Shown: positions 42,622 to 51,904, counted from the first letter of the stretch. The stretch is 64,000 bases of DNA from an uncultured Clostridia bacterium (GCA_947624485.1 CANQKM010000004.1:1-64000), one strand, 5' to 3'. Numbers and translations: made by a program. Notes: generated by a model from the sequence alone, not told the origin.

Positions 42622-43839
42622 ATGGCAAAAGAAAAAGTTGTTCTCGCCTATTCGGGCGGTCTGGACACGTCAATTATAGTAAGGTGGCTCATCGAGAATT
42701 ACGGCTACGACGTAATCTGCGTATGCGGCGACGTAGGTCAGGGCAAGGAAACGGACGGTCTCGAGGAAAGAGCAAAGCGTGCGGGCGCGTCAAAGTGCTA
42801 CATCGCGGATTTAAGAGACGATTACGTAAAGGATTATATATTCCCCACGCTTAAGGCGGGCGCGGTGTACGAGGGCAAGTACCTTCTCGGCACATCGCAC
42901 GCGAGACCTATCATTGCGAAGAAGCTCGTTGAGATAGCCCACAAGGAGGGCGCGACGGCTATTTGCCACGGCGCGACCGGCAAGGGCAACGACCAGGTTC
43001 GTTTCGAGCTTACGATTAAGGCGCTCGATCCGTCGATCAAAATAATCGCTCCGTGGAGAATCTGGGACATCAAGTCGCGTGAGGACGCTGTTGACTACGC
43101 GGAGGCGCACGGTATAGAAGTTCCCGTTACGAAAAAGGATTTGTACTCGCGTGACCGCAACATCTGGCACATCAGTCACGAGGGCATGGATCTTGAAGAT
43201 CCCGCGAACGAGCCGCAGCTTGACAGCCTGTTAAAGCTCGGCGTATCGCCCGAAAAAGCTCCCGACGAGCCGGAATATGTTACGATAGGCTTTGAAAAGG
43301 GCGAGCCGGTGTCGGTCGACGGCAAAAAGATGAAGCCGCGCGAGCTTGTTGAAAAGCTCAACGCTCTCGGCGGTAAGCACGGCGTAGGTATTGCGGATAT
43401 AGTCGAGGACAGACTTGTCGGCATGAAGTCGAGAGGCGTGTACGAGACGCCGGGCGGTACAATTCTTTACGCCGCTTTGCAGGAGCTTGAATACCTCTGT
43501 CTTGACCGCGACACGCAGTCGTTCAAGCGTCAGTCGGCGATTAAGTTCTCCGAGCTTGTGTACGACGGCAAGTGGTTCACGCCGCTGCGCGAGTCGATGT
43601 CGGCTATGTTCGACAAGATGGACGAGACGGTTACGGGCGAGGTTCGCGTAAAGCTCTACAAGGGCAGCGTTACGCCCGCGGGTTCAAAGTCGCCGTACTC
43701 GCTCTACAACGAGGATATCGCATCGTTCGGCGACAGCCACGAGCTTTACAGCCACAAGGACAGCGAGGGCTTTATAAACCTGTTCGGTCTGCCGCTTAAG
43801 GTTCGCGCCATGATGAAGAAAAAGAACGGATTGAAGTAA
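42622..43839 (+). CDS. argG: Argininosuccinate synthase
   Basis: 405 residues from the ATG at 42622 (AGGAGG upstream). The ATP-pyrophosphatase loop [37 protein letters not shown] and [19 protein letters not shown], with [17 protein letters not shown], identify it. It joins citrulline and aspartate with ATP to make argininosuccinate. argH lies 1.5 kb downstream on the same strand but as a separate unit with its own promoter; the two are usually adjacent, so the BspA relic and the XRE gene appear to have been inserted between them. Confidence 0.98.
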   Translation: MAKEKVVLAYSGGLDTSIIVRWLIENYGYDVICVCGDVGQGKETDGLEERAKRAGASKCYIADLRDDYVKDYIFPTLKAGAVYEGKYLLGTSHARPIIAKKLVEIAHKEGATAICHGATGKGNDQVRFELTIKALDPSIKIIAPWRIWDIKSREDAVDYAEAHGIEVPVTKKDLYSRDRNIWHISHEGMDLEDPANEPQLDSLLKLGVSPEKAPDEPEYVTIGFEKGEPVSVDGKKMKPRELVEKLNALGGKHGVGIADIVEDRLVGMKSRGVYETPGGTILYAALQELEYLCLDRDTQSFKRQSAIKFSELVYDGKWFTPLRESMSAMFDKMDETVTGEVRVKLYKGSVTPAGSKSPYSLYNEDIASFGDSHELYSHKDSEGFINLFGLPLKVRAMMKKKNGLK

Positions 43840-43849
43840 AATTGTACTT

Positions 43850-43885
43850 AAAAGGCAGTGATTATTTAAAATCACTGCCTTTTTT
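43850..43885. terminator. Terminator after argG
   Basis: AAAAGGCAGTGAT/ATCACTGCCTTTTTT. It also suits the converging BspA-like gene. Confidence 0.92.
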
Positions 43886-43902
43886 ATTCACATTCCGTGT
43901 AT

Positions 43903-44824
43903 TTAATTTATATTTATTGTTTTTGCCTCACATAACGGATTTATCATTACCAAGTTGCCCCATAAAAATATTTTCACCGTGTCGGCGTTCACGTATTCCA
44001 ATGTCACATTTACGGATGCATCTCCCGGTTTTACGTCGGTAATTTCGGTCTTTTTCAGCGCTCCTTCACTGTATAGAGCAGTAATAATACAGCACGGAGA
44101 CTGCACGTTATTCAAAGGAACGTTAATTGTATACTTGTTGCCGGAATGGTCTATGCTTGGAGTATCAGCAATTTCAGGTTTTCCTTCCGAGTGTCCCAAG
44201 AAGTGAATGTTGGCATTTTTAAGAGCGCTGTTGTCACCTTCCCCTTCGTCTGTGCCGTCGCTTATATCAATTTCATTCCATTCATCTTGTGTTCCTCGAT
44301 AGTATACATCGGTAAGACTTGTGCACCATTCAAAGGCGACTCTGTCCACGGTCGTAACACTGTTTGGTATTGTTACTGTATTCAAAGAGGAACAATAACT
44401 GAACGTATACTCTTTGATCGTTTGCACGCCGTCAGGTATAACCATGCTTTTCAAATTTGAGCACGAGGAAAATGCACTGTGTCCAATTTCGGTGACGGTA
44501 TCCGGAAGATATATATTGCGCAATTCCCTGCAGCCGCAAAAAGCACCGGCGGCTATTTTATCAACTCCGTCGCGGACAACATAATTTTCGCCCTTTTTCC
44601 CCGCCGTCTTCATACAGCCAAGGAACTTTGTTAAACCAATCATAATTGATCATTCTGCCCGTCCCCTTGAATGTCAGTGTTCCGTCGCTGTCAAGCGTCC
44701 ATGTTACGTTACTTCCATCCGCGCCGCATTCACCTTCCGCAACGACAGACGCTGCTCCCGCGCATGGCATAAATGTGCAAAATATGCATACAATTAAAAA
44801 TAAACCGACAATTTTTCTTTTCAT
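43903..44824 (-). pseudogene. BspA-type leucine-rich-repeat secreted protein, frameshifted
   Basis: Two minus-strand frames form one protein. The first has a signal peptide (IVGLFLIVCIFCTFMPCAGAA) and a BspA N-terminal unit (TWTLDSDGTLTFKGTGRM). The second continues with GENYVVRDGVDKIAAGAF and LRR_5 repeats (LPDTVTEIGHSAFSSC, VTIPNSVTTVDRVAF) and ends in a Clostridia C-terminal module (YVNADTVKIFLWGN). The break is in the plus-strand run CCCTTTTTCCCC (about 44591-44602); dropping one G from GGGG, or adding two bases, restores one frame. These proteins are surface-exposed LRR adhesins. The window holds a longer intact relative at 46794-48698. Could be pseudogenised or a sequencing error. Confidence 0.85.
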
Positions 44825-44938
44825 ATTTTATTCCTCACTTTTGTTCATTTATGTTGCTATTTTACACTATATTAGGTGTAATGTCAATACATTGATGAGT
44901 TGTATATTATAATTTTTAAAAGGAGGAATGTTAATTTT

Positions 44939-45148
44939 ATGAAATCATATAACGAAATCATACGAGAATTGCGTGAGGACAATGATTTGACGCAATCAAC
45001 GATTGCCGATTATCTGAAAACAACTCAACAAGTGTATTCACGTTATGAACAGGGAATAAATGAAATGCCGATACGTCATTTGGTAGCTCTGTGCAAATTT
45101 TACCACGTTTCCGCAGATTATATACTGGGATTATCGGACAAAAGGTGA
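44939..45148 (+). CDS. XRE-family transcriptional regulator, 69 residues
   Basis: A single helix-turn-helix domain: IIRELREDNDLTQSTIADYLKTTQQVYSRYEQGINEMPIRHL covers helices 1-4, ending VSADYILGLSDKR. The spacing is typical of a Cro/C1-type DNA-binding domain without an effector part. AGGAGG lies 12 bases before the ATG, a little far. No partner gene is adjacent; targets unknown. Followed by a clear terminator, so it is monocistronic. Confidence 0.88.
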   Translation: MKSYNEIIRELREDNDLTQSTIADYLKTTQQVYSRYEQGINEMPIRHLVALCKFYHVSADYILGLSDKR

Positions 45149-45150
45149 AG

Positions 45151-45182
45151 ATCCCCGACGCACTTCCGTCGGGGATTTTTTC
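45151..45182 (+). terminator. Terminator after the XRE gene
   Basis: ATCCCCGACG/CGTCGGGGAT stem followed by TTTTTC, starting at the stop codon. Confidence 0.92.
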
Positions 45183-45324
45183 ATTAAAAAATAATCAGAG
45201 TTATACTTTTCAGTGCGGACAACGTATTGATACAATTCGCTCCGGAGGTCATTATCACAAGCAAGATTTTCATTAGCAATTTACCAATTTTTCAAATTTT
45301 TCACCGCATACGTGAAACAAAATA

Positions 45325-45353
45325 TTTACAACAGCGCGGTTTTATTGTATAAT
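45325..45353 (+). promoter_or_regulatory. Promoter of argH
   Basis: TTTACA, 17 bases, TATAAT. The TTGTATAAT around the -10 is shared with the argG promoter. Confidence 0.72.
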
Positions 45354-45384
45354 ATCGGTTAGAACCGAACAAAGGAGAATTGCA

Positions 45385-46764
45385 ATGGCTAAATTATGGG
45401 GCGGACGCTTTCAGAAAAGCACCGACAAAAAGGTTGACGATTTCAACTCGTCCATACGTTTTGACAAGCGTATGTATAAGCAGGATATAAAAGGCTCGAT
45501 TGCGCACGCGCGTATGCTCGGACGGCAGGGCATCATTCCGCAGGAGGACGCGGATAAGATCATCGCGGAGCTTAAAAATATTTTATCTGATATAGAAGCG
45601 GGCAAAATCGAATTTCTTATAGACGCCGAGGATATTCATATGAACATCGAAAAGATCCTCACAGACCGCATAGGCGACGCGGGCAAGCGTTTGCACACGG
45701 GACGCAGCCGCAACGACCAGGTCGCGCTCGATATACGTATGTATCTTATGGACGAAACGGAAATAGTCGAGGAAATGCTCGTCCACGCGCTCAATGTATT
45801 CGTTGATTTGGCTTCGGAGCATACCGAAACGATCATGCCCGGCTACACGCATCTGCAGAAAGCGCAGCCTATCACATTCGCTCATCACTTAATGGCATAT
45901 TTTGAGATGTTCAAGCGCGATTTGTCACGCCTGAAGGATTGCCGCAGGCGCATGAACGTTATGCCGTTAGGCTCGGGAGCGCTCGCGGGAACAACTTATC
46001 CGCTCGACCGCGAATCGGTTGCGGCGGAGCTTGGCTTTGACGGAGTTACGATGAACTCGCTCGACGGAGTTTCAGACCGCGATTTTGTTATAGAGCTTGC
46101 GAGCTGTCTTTCTATCATAATGATGCATATGAGCCGCTTCTCGGAGGAGCTTATTCTATGGTCGAGCCACGAGTTTTCGTTTGTTGAGATGGACGACGCG
46201 TTCTCAACCGGCTCGTCAATAATGCCGCAGAAGAAAAATCCCGACGTTGCGGAGCTTATACGCGGCAAAACGGGGCGCGTGTACGGTCATCTTATGGGAC
46301 TTTTAACGACTATGAAGGGAATACCTCTCGCGTACAACAAGGATATGCAGGAGGACAAAGAGCCGATTTTTGACGCGCTCGACACGGTTAAGCTGTGTCT
46401 GCCCGTGTTCTGTGATATGATTTCAACTATGACCGTCAAAAAAGACAATATGCTAAAAGGCGCAAAGGGCGGCTTTACGAACGCCACAGACGCGGCTGAC
46501 TATCTCGTTAAAAAGGGACTTCCCTTCCGCGAGGCTCACGCGGTAATAGGCAGAATGGTGTTCTATGCGATTGAGCATAATAAGTCGCTTGACGAACTAA
46601 CAATGGACGAATTTAAGGAGTTTTCGGATATAATCGGAAGCGACATATACGACGCGATAAGTATGGAAACGTGCGTAAACGACCGTAAGCTTATCGGCGG
46701 TCCGGCTAAGGAGACCGTCGAGAAGGCAATCAATAAGGCACGGGAGTTTTTGGAAAATAGGTAA
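45385..46764 (+). CDS. argH: Argininosuccinate lyase
   Basis: 459 residues. The N-terminus [22 protein letters not shown], the [16 protein letters not shown] segment, [13 protein letters not shown] and the fumarase-superfamily signature [18 protein letters not shown] are diagnostic. It splits argininosuccinate to arginine and fumarate, the last step of arginine synthesis. AAAGGAG precedes the ATG. Full family length. Confidence 0.98.
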   Translation: MAKLWGGRFQKSTDKKVDDFNSSIRFDKRMYKQDIKGSIAHARMLGRQGIIPQEDADKIIAELKNILSDIEAGKIEFLIDAEDIHMNIEKILTDRIGDAGKRLHTGRSRNDQVALDIRMYLMDETEIVEEMLVHALNVFVDLASEHTETIMPGYTHLQKAQPITFAHHLMAYFEMFKRDLSRLKDCRRRMNVMPLGSGALAGTTYPLDRESVAAELGFDGVTMNSLDGVSDRDFVIELASCLSIIMMHMSRFSEELILWSSHEFSFVEMDDAFSTGSSIMPQKKNPDVAELIRGKTGRVYGHLMGLLTTMKGIPLAYNKDMQEDKEPIFDALDTVKLCLPVFCDMISTMTVKKDNMLKGAKGGFTNATDAADYLVKKGLPFREAHAVIGRMVFYAIEHNKSLDELTMDEFKEFSDIIGSDIYDAISMETCVNDRKLIGGPAKETVEKAINKAREFLENR

Positions 46765-46765
46765 G

Positions 46766-46792
46766 AAAAAAACGGGCAATGCCCGTTTTTTT
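46766..46792. terminator. Terminator between argH and the BspA-like gene
   Basis: AAAAAAACGGGC-AAT-GCCCGTTTTTTT, bidirectional, between converging genes. Confidence 0.9.
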
Positions 46793-46793
46793 G

Positions 46794-48698
46794 TTATAAT
46801 ACATTTGTAATTGCGTCCATGAGCGGCGCGTTGTTAGCGTCCCAGAGCATTATTTTGTAATGTTCCGCGTCGGGAATGTCGGCGGTAATTGTGATTGTAT
46901 CGCCCTCGACCGCGCCCTTTTCGCCGAACGTCACGTTCGTGAGCCGCCCGTCCGCGTCGTACTCGGCGATGTACAGCCTTACACCGTTAAGCTCCTCCGC
47001 GCGCTCTATGTCGGTTACCGTAACGGGGATTTTTATTTTGTTCTCTTCCGTGTCCTTCTCCGGCTCAACTGGCTGCACTTCGAGGGGCTTACCCAAAAAA
47101 TGAATATTCGCATTGAGCAGATTGTCATTATAATCACCTATCTCAATCAGCTTCCATTCCTGTTCTGTGCCGGAATAGTATATATCTGTCAAATTATCAC
47201 AGCCATAAAACGCACCATAGTCTATGCTTGTAACACTGTTAGGAATGGTTATGTTTGTTAGACTCCCACATCTGTAAAATGTCAAAGAAGAAATTCTTGT
47301 CATGCGGTCGGGCAGCTTTACATTTGTCAGACCTGTGCAGAAGGAAAATGCACTTTCGTCTATGTTTGTCATACTGTCAGGTATTGTTACGCTCTTTAAA
47401 CCAGTACAGCTGAAAAATGCATGCTCGCCGATACTTGTCACGCCGTTAGGGATGCTGATTCCCGTCAGGCTCACACAATCATAAAACGCATAGTCGTCTA
47501 TGATTGTCACACTGTCAGGCAGCTTTACGCTTGTAAGGTTCTCGCAGTTGTAGAATGCACTATTCGCGATAACTCTTGTTTCGTCTTTTATACTGTATGA
47601 GCCGCTTAATGTATTATGTGCACATATAAGATAATCACCTATATACAAAACATCATTTTCCCAATTATCAGAGTTATTATAGTATCCTGTGCCTAAAAAT
47701 GCACTGGCGCCAACACTTGTAACACTGTCGGGGATAGTCACACTTGTCAGACTTGAGCAGAACCAAAACGCACCACCGCTTATGTTTGTGACACTATCGG
47801 GAATATTTACATTTGTCAAGCTTGCGCAGCCAAAAAAGGCACTATAGCCAATGCTGGTAACGCCGTTCGGGATGTCTACGCTTGTTAATCCGATGCAACC
47901 GGAAAACGCCTCATCGCATATGCTTGTCAATCCGTCGGGCAACTTTACGCTGGTTAGGTTCTCGCAGTAGTCGAAAGCAGCATTGCCAATGCTCATAACG
48001 CCGTTTGGAATAATATATTCGGGCTGCAATACATCTTTGGCATAAGCCAATATGGTCTTTTTGTCTTTGGTAAGCAAAACTCCGTCTATATCGCAATAGT
48101 TTTGATTATTTGGGCTGACATTTATATTTAAACTGCCGCACTGGAAAAACGCACTCACGACAATATCGGTCACACTACCGGGAATATTGACGCTCGTCAG
48201 CTTTCTGCAACCGGCAAATGCCCTATCGCCGATGCTTGTCACGCCATCCGGCAATTTTATGCTTGTTAGGCTTTCACAGTTGGAAAACACCTCATTGCCG
48301 ATACTTGTAACGCCGTTTGGGATGTGTATGCTTTGCAGATTCATGCAGTAAAAAAATGCACCATTACCGATGCTTGTAACACTGTCGGGGATATTTATGC
48401 TTGTTAGGTCAAAACAGTTGTAAAACGCAGCATCGCCGATGCTTGTTACACTGTTGGGAATGGTTATGCTTGTTAGGTCATAACAGTGGGAAAATGCATT
48501 ATATTCGATGCTTGTCACCTTCACCCCGTCAATTTCTTCGGGAATAACAAGCTCGCCTTCGGCATCTTCGTTACAATCCTTAATCGTTCCAGTTTCAGCA
48601 TCAAACCACAAATCGTCCACGCTTGCGGCGTTGGCGATAATCGGCACGCACAGGAGCATTGTCAATGCGGCTAAGGCAATCAAAATTCGTTTTTTCAT
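46794..48698 (-). CDS. BspA-type leucine-rich-repeat surface protein
   Basis: 634 residues from the ATG at 48698 (ACGGAGG upstream). A signal peptide (ILIALAALTMLLCVPIIANAA) is followed by about 17 LRR_5 repeats with the pattern ITIPNSVTSIGDAAFYNCxxLTS, one interrupted by an inserted unit (LYIGDYLICAHNTLSGSY), then GTEQEWKLIEIGD. The final about 80 residues form the Clostridia module with YKIMLWDANNAPLMDAI, also at the end of the pseudogene at 43903-44824. The family binds host matrix or glycans in Bacteroidota and Firmicutes. No LPXTG or SLH anchor is visible. Confidence 0.92.
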   Translation of the reverse strand: MKKRILIALAALTMLLCVPIIANAASVDDLWFDAETGTIKDCNEDAEGELVIPEEIDGVKVTSIEYNAFSHCYDLTSITIPNSVTSIGDAAFYNCFDLTSINIPDSVTSIGNGAFFYCMNLQSIHIPNGVTSIGNEVFSNCESLTSIKLPDGVTSIGDRAFAGCRKLTSVNIPGSVTDIVVSAFFQCGSLNINVSPNNQNYCDIDGVLLTKDKKTILAYAKDVLQPEYIIPNGVMSIGNAAFDYCENLTSVKLPDGLTSICDEAFSGCIGLTSVDIPNGVTSIGYSAFFGCASLTNVNIPDSVTNISGGAFWFCSSLTSVTIPDSVTSVGASAFLGTGYYNNSDNWENDVLYIGDYLICAHNTLSGSYSIKDETRVIANSAFYNCENLTSVKLPDSVTIIDDYAFYDCVSLTGISIPNGVTSIGEHAFFSCTGLKSVTIPDSMTNIDESAFSFCTGLTNVKLPDRMTRISSLTFYRCGSLTNITIPNSVTSIDYGAFYGCDNLTDIYYSGTEQEWKLIEIGDYNDNLLNANIHFLGKPLEVQPVEPEKDTEENKIKIPVTVTDIERAEELNGVRLYIAEYDADGRLTNVTFGEKGAVEGDTITITADIPDAEHYKIMLWDANNAPLMDAITNVL

Positions 48699-48725
48699 TT
48701 TTTCTACCTCCGTAAAGTAAATTTT

Positions 48726-48745
48726 ATGGGCGAACACAGTTCGCC
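48726..48745. repeat. REP-like palindrome upstream of the BspA-like gene
   Basis: GGGCGAAcacagTTCGCCC followed by ATACG; third site of the family seen at 17957 and 30298. Confidence 0.6.
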
Positions 48746-48751
48746 CATACG

Positions 48752-48868
48752 TAAGGCTCCCCTACTAGGGGAGCTGTCACACGTAGTGTGACTGAGGGGT
48801 TTCATTTACGTTCCAAACCCCTCCGTCGGCTTCGCCGACACCTCCCCTAATAGGGGAGGCTTGCAAAT
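48752..48868. repeat. MITE-like palindromic repeat
   Basis: Inverted ends GGCTCCCCTACTAGGGGAG and CTCCCCTAATAGGGGAGGC, inner hairpins CACACGTAGTGTG and GTCGGCTTCGCCGAC. Same architecture as 30173-30300 but different inner sequence. Confidence 0.7.
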
Positions 48869-49202
48869 ATTCCCCCCCCGCAATAAAAAAATGCGCGGCA
48901 CATATCTGTACCACGCATAAAACGCGGCTCAGATAGATGTTACCACACATTTACTGTCAAATATGAAATACTGCTTCAAGGTACTACATAAAGGGCATAT
49001 TCATATATAAAGCCTGCGTTTTTAACAACACACAGCCCAATATAAATAATACCCAAATTAGAATATTCCCATGAGGAATATCCTAAAAAATTATATTAAA
49101 AAAGCAGTATCATAAATAATAAATATTTATGACAGTAAATTGTGGTACATTTATTATACCATATTTCCGCGTATTTGCAATACAAATTTCAAAAAACACA
49201 TA
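48869..49202. other. AT-rich spacer
   Basis: The only features are an imperfect hairpin at 48891-48918 (ATGCGCGGCACA pairing with TGTACCACGCAT, two mismatches) and repeated short AT-rich words. No ORF of note. Confidence 0.5.
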
Positions 49203-49236
49203 AAAAGGGACGTATTTTGTAATACGTCCCCTTATT
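49203..49236 (-). terminator. Terminator of the toxin-antitoxin pair
   Basis: GGGACGTATT and AATACGTCCC pair around four bases; the minus strand continues TTTTTAT. Confidence 0.9.
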
Positions 49237-49500
49237 TCACACCCCGAGCATATCCTTATGCCGTCCTATATCCAACAGCAGAATAATAACGTCGCCTTCA
49301 TATTTCCACAATATGCGTATATCCATATTGACGCTCATTTCAAACACGCCGCGCAAGCCCTGTATTTTTTTGGTCCGCAGGGACGGATAGAACGGATTTT
49401 CCGTGAGAAGTCTGAGCTTTCTCGCAACCATGACCTGCTCGGCGCGGGATAGCTTCTTTAAGTCCTTCTCAAACTCTTTTGTATATTTCAGTTTATACAT
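49237..49500 (-). CDS. RelE/YafQ-type toxin
   Basis: 87 residues. The RelE/ParE fold pattern is seen in YTKEFEKDLKKLSRAEQVMV, then LRTKKIQGLRGVFEMSVNMDIRILWKYEGDVIILLLDIGRHKDML; the Arg and His in IRILW and GRHKDM occupy usual functional positions. Such proteins cut mRNA on the ribosome. It starts one base after the stop of an AbrB-type gene, so the two form an operon, and a terminator follows. Confidence 0.87.
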   Translation of the reverse strand: MYKLKYTKEFEKDLKKLSRAEQVMVARKLRLLTENPFYPSLRTKKIQGLRGVFEMSVNMDIRILWKYEGDVIILLLDIGRHKDMLGV

Positions 49501-49501
49501 T

Positions 49502-49759
49502 TCAAATATCTATCCCCATATCGGCAAACATATCCTCGACGCTTTCAAACGCGGTCTGTTTTGCCGTTTCCTCCTCCGCGTCCTTAACAAGCTTCGCGAC
49601 CTTGGCTATTTTGTCCTTCGGATATATCACGACGGGACACATAAATATACCGCCGTCCTTTTCGGTAATGTCGAACTTATCACCCTCTGCGATACCGAGC
49701 TTTTTTACGATTTCCGCCGGTATCGTTACCTGTGACCGTCCTCTTATTTCCGCCAGCAT
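49502..49759 (-). CDS. AbrB/MazE-type antitoxin
   Basis: 85 residues from the ATG at 49759, after GAGTGATAAAA. The SpoVT/AbrB swapped-hairpin domain reads LAEIRGRSQVTIPAEIVKKLGIAEGDKFDITEKDGGI. The C-terminal half (KVAKLVKDAEEETAKQTAFESVEDMFADMGIDI) is an acidic, flexible, antitoxin-like tail. It should bind the operon promoter and neutralise the adjacent RelE toxin. AbrB-type antitoxins are more often paired with MazF or VapC/PIN toxins, so this RelE pairing is less common. Confidence 0.87.
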   Translation of the reverse strand: MLAEIRGRSQVTIPAEIVKKLGIAEGDKFDITEKDGGIFMCPVVIYPKDKIAKVAKLVKDAEEETAKQTAFESVEDMFADMGIDI

Positions 49760-49845
49760 TTTTATCACTCACTTTCCGAAAATCAGAATTTCTTATATGT
49801 ATTATATCGCATATACCGAAAAAAATCAAGCGGTTTTTATGATTT

Positions 49846-50262
49846 TTAATGCTTTATTTTCATAATCAAATAGCTTATAAGGTATATAACCACCAAGCTG
49901 CAGACGGTGAACGCCACGATTCTCGCCTCGGATTCCATGCCGGTGCAAATCATCACGATAATTGCCACCGCCGCCGCCATAATATATATCGCGAACGCGA
50001 GGGAGCGTGATTTATGCATGAGCATGACATTACGCTCGTCGGTTTCGGCTGTTTCGCGCTTTTGGAGCTTTTCGGGATCGCGTACCACGATAATGTTCCT
50101 CACCGCCATTATCGCTCCGCACACCGCCATAGCTATGCCCATTGCCGATATTGTGTCGTTGGGATTTGCGCCGAATGTTCCCACAACCCACATAACGGCG
50201 CCGATTACGACGTACAGCAGCATAAGTCCTATTCTTGTCATTGTTTTGCTCTTGAATTTCAT
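49846..50262 (-). CDS. Small membrane protein (DUF2178-like)
   Basis: 138 residues from the ATG at 50262; GAGGAGG nine bases upstream excludes the earlier in-frame ATGs. Two helical pairs (MTRIGLMLLYVVIGAVMWVVG, AMGIAMAVCGAIMAVRNIIVV; LAFAIYIMAAAVAIIVMIC, IVAFTVCSLVVIYLISYLIM) flank a cytosolic loop with ETDERNVMLMHKSRSLAF. This architecture is like DUF2178/DUF2178-like membrane proteins that follow a small XRE gene. Function unknown. The start lies one base after the XRE stop. Confidence 0.75.
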   Translation of the reverse strand: MKFKSKTMTRIGLMLLYVVIGAVMWVVGTFGANPNDTISAMGIAMAVCGAIMAVRNIIVVRDPEKLQKRETAETDERNVMLMHKSRSLAFAIYIMAAAVAIIVMICTGMESEARIVAFTVCSLVVIYLISYLIMKIKH

Positions 50263-50263
50263 T

Positions 50264-50464
50264 TTACTCATCCTCCTCAAATATAAATATGTCCTCGATT
50301 TTTACGCCGAAAAATTTGGCGATTTTGTGCGCGAGCTGCAGCGACGCGCTGTAACGTCCGTTTTCGAGCGATATTATCGTCTGGCGCGTCACGCCGACCG
50401 CCTTCGCAAGCTCGTCCTGCGTTATTCCGCTGCGCTTTCTCGCTTCTCTTACCTCTGCAATCAC
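50264..50464 (-). CDS. XRE-family regulator (66 residues)
   Basis: From a GTG at 50464 with AAGGAG eight bases upstream; the ORF-track start is too early and would overlap the operator. One helix-turn-helix: IAEVREARKRSGITQDELAKAVGVTRQTIISLENGRYSASLQLAHKIAKFFGVKIEDIF. The YozG/YgzD-like pattern QTIISLENGRYSPSLxLA is typical of small regulators coupled to a membrane protein gene, as here. Probable autoregulator through a TGTAAA palindrome. Confidence 0.88.
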   Translation of the reverse strand: MIAEVREARKRSGITQDELAKAVGVTRQTIISLENGRYSASLQLAHKIAKFFGVKIEDIFIFEEDE

Positions 50465-50486
50465 TCTATCAGCTCCTTTGTGAAAT

Positions 50487-50538
50487 TGTAAAATATACTT
50501 TACATTTATAATATAGCACACACGAAATAAAATGTCAA
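50487..50538 (-). promoter_or_regulatory. Promoter and operator of the XRE-membrane protein operon
   Basis: On the minus strand TTGACA (50533-50538), 17 bases, TATATT (50510-50515). Just downstream is a perfect palindrome TGTAAA-ATATAC-TTTACA (50487-50504). A related TGTATTTTACA lies at 50540-50550 upstream of the -35. The two sites flank the promoter. Confidence 0.75.
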
Positions 50539-50575
50539 GTGTATTTTACATTTTTATTTTAAAAATATTATTTCC

Positions 50576-50604
50576 TTGCCACGCGGCTCAAAATGTGGTA
50601 AAAT
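50576..50604 (+). promoter_or_regulatory. Promoter of dgt
   Basis: TTGCCA, 17 bases, TAAAAT on the plus strand, 29 bases upstream of the ATG. Confidence 0.65.
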
Positions 50605-50633
50605 CACAGTACAAACCACGGGAGGAAACTGTA

Positions 50634-51827
50634 ATGTTAAACTATGAACGTCTGTCAAAGGAGTTGCAGAACAGAATAAACGAGGAAATATTCGGCGGCA
50701 GGGGCTTTGATGATCCGGCGGTGCGGCGCGAGAACCGCGAACACGACAAGGCTACGCTCTGGCGCGGCGCTTACGTGCGCGACGCTGAAAAAATAATGCA
50801 CAGCCCGTACTACAACCGCTACGCCGACAAGACGCAGGTGTTTTCCTTCTACAAAAACGACGACATCTCGCACCGCGCTCTGCACGTGCAGCTTGTGTCG
50901 CGTGTCGCGCGCAACATCGGCGTGCTGCTGGGGCTTAACACCGACCTTATAGAGGCGATCGCGCTCGGTCACGACATCGGTCACACGCCGTTCGGTCACG
51001 CGGGCGAGCGGTTCTTAAGCGACCTGTACCACGCCCACACAGGCAGATATTTTAACCACAACGTCCACAGCGTGCGCGTGCTTGACAGGATTTTCCGGCT
51101 GAATATAAGCCTTCAGACGCTCGACGGCATACTGTGCCACAACGGCGAGTTTGAGTGCAGGGAGTATGTTCCCCGCCCGCTCGGCGGCTTTGAGGAATTT
51201 GACGCTATGGTAGAGGAGTGCTACTGCGACAAATCGGCGGTCGGCAGGCTCGTGCCGTCAACGCTCGAGGGGTGTGTCGTGCGTGTGTCGGATATGATCG
51301 CGTACATCGGCAAGGACAGGCAGGACGCTATCAAGGCGGGACTTATAAGCAGCGAGGATATATTTGAGGAAAACCAAATCGGCAGATATAACGCGACAAT
51401 CATAAACAACCTTATCGTCAACATCGTCGAAAACAGCTACGGCAAGCCGTATATACGCCTTGACGACGCGCATTTTGCGGCTTTGAAGGAGAGCAAGCGC
51501 AATAATAACGAGATTATTTACCAAAACAGCAAAATTGCCGGCACGTACGATAAAAAAATCCAACCGATGTTTGAGCGCGTTTACGAGACGCTTCTCAAGG
51601 ATTTAAGCAGCGGCCGCCGCGAGTCGCCCGTGTTCAGGCATCATATCGACTTCGTAAACGACGCGAACCGCTTTAACGGCTGGGATTACACGGCGCACAG
51701 CGCGAATGACGATATTGTCGTCGACTACATCGCGAGCATGACGGACGACTACTTTATCGACCTCTACGAGTACCTTTTCGGTGAAAAAGCGCCCGTCAGG
51801 TATATCTCGTACTTCGATAATGTATAA
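50634..51827 (+). CDS. dgt: HD-domain dGTP triphosphohydrolase-like protein
   Basis: 397 residues from the ATG at 50634 (GGGAGG upstream). The HD metal-binding core is IALGHDIGHTPFGHAGERFL, with the flanking His in HNVHSVRVLDRIF and the C-terminal DMIAYIGKD; RRENREHDKATLWRGAYVRDAEKI and KTQVFSFYKNDDISHRALHVQL are typical N-terminal parts. The family hydrolyses dNTPs to nucleosides and triphosphate. Divergent from the XRE operon by about 170 bases. Confidence 0.88.
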   Translation: MLNYERLSKELQNRINEEIFGGRGFDDPAVRRENREHDKATLWRGAYVRDAEKIMHSPYYNRYADKTQVFSFYKNDDISHRALHVQLVSRVARNIGVLLGLNTDLIEAIALGHDIGHTPFGHAGERFLSDLYHAHTGRYFNHNVHSVRVLDRIFRLNISLQTLDGILCHNGEFECREYVPRPLGGFEEFDAMVEECYCDKSAVGRLVPSTLEGCVVRVSDMIAYIGKDRQDAIKAGLISSEDIFEENQIGRYNATIINNLIVNIVENSYGKPYIRLDDAHFAALKESKRNNNEIIYQNSKIAGTYDKKIQPMFERVYETLLKDLSSGRRESPVFRHHIDFVNDANRFNGWDYTAHSANDDIVVDYIASMTDDYFIDLYEYLFGEKAPVRYISYFDNV

Positions 51828-51871
51828 AAAACAGGTTTTTTAAAAAAATTCAAATTTTTTTGAAATAAGTA

Positions 51872-51900
51872 TTGAAATTCCGGAACGAATGGTGTATAAT
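51872..51900 (+). promoter_or_regulatory. Promoter of the second small RNA candidate
   Basis: TTGAAA, 17 bases, TATAAT on the plus strand, directly before the first hairpin. Confidence 0.75.
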
Positions 51901-51904
51901 AAGG

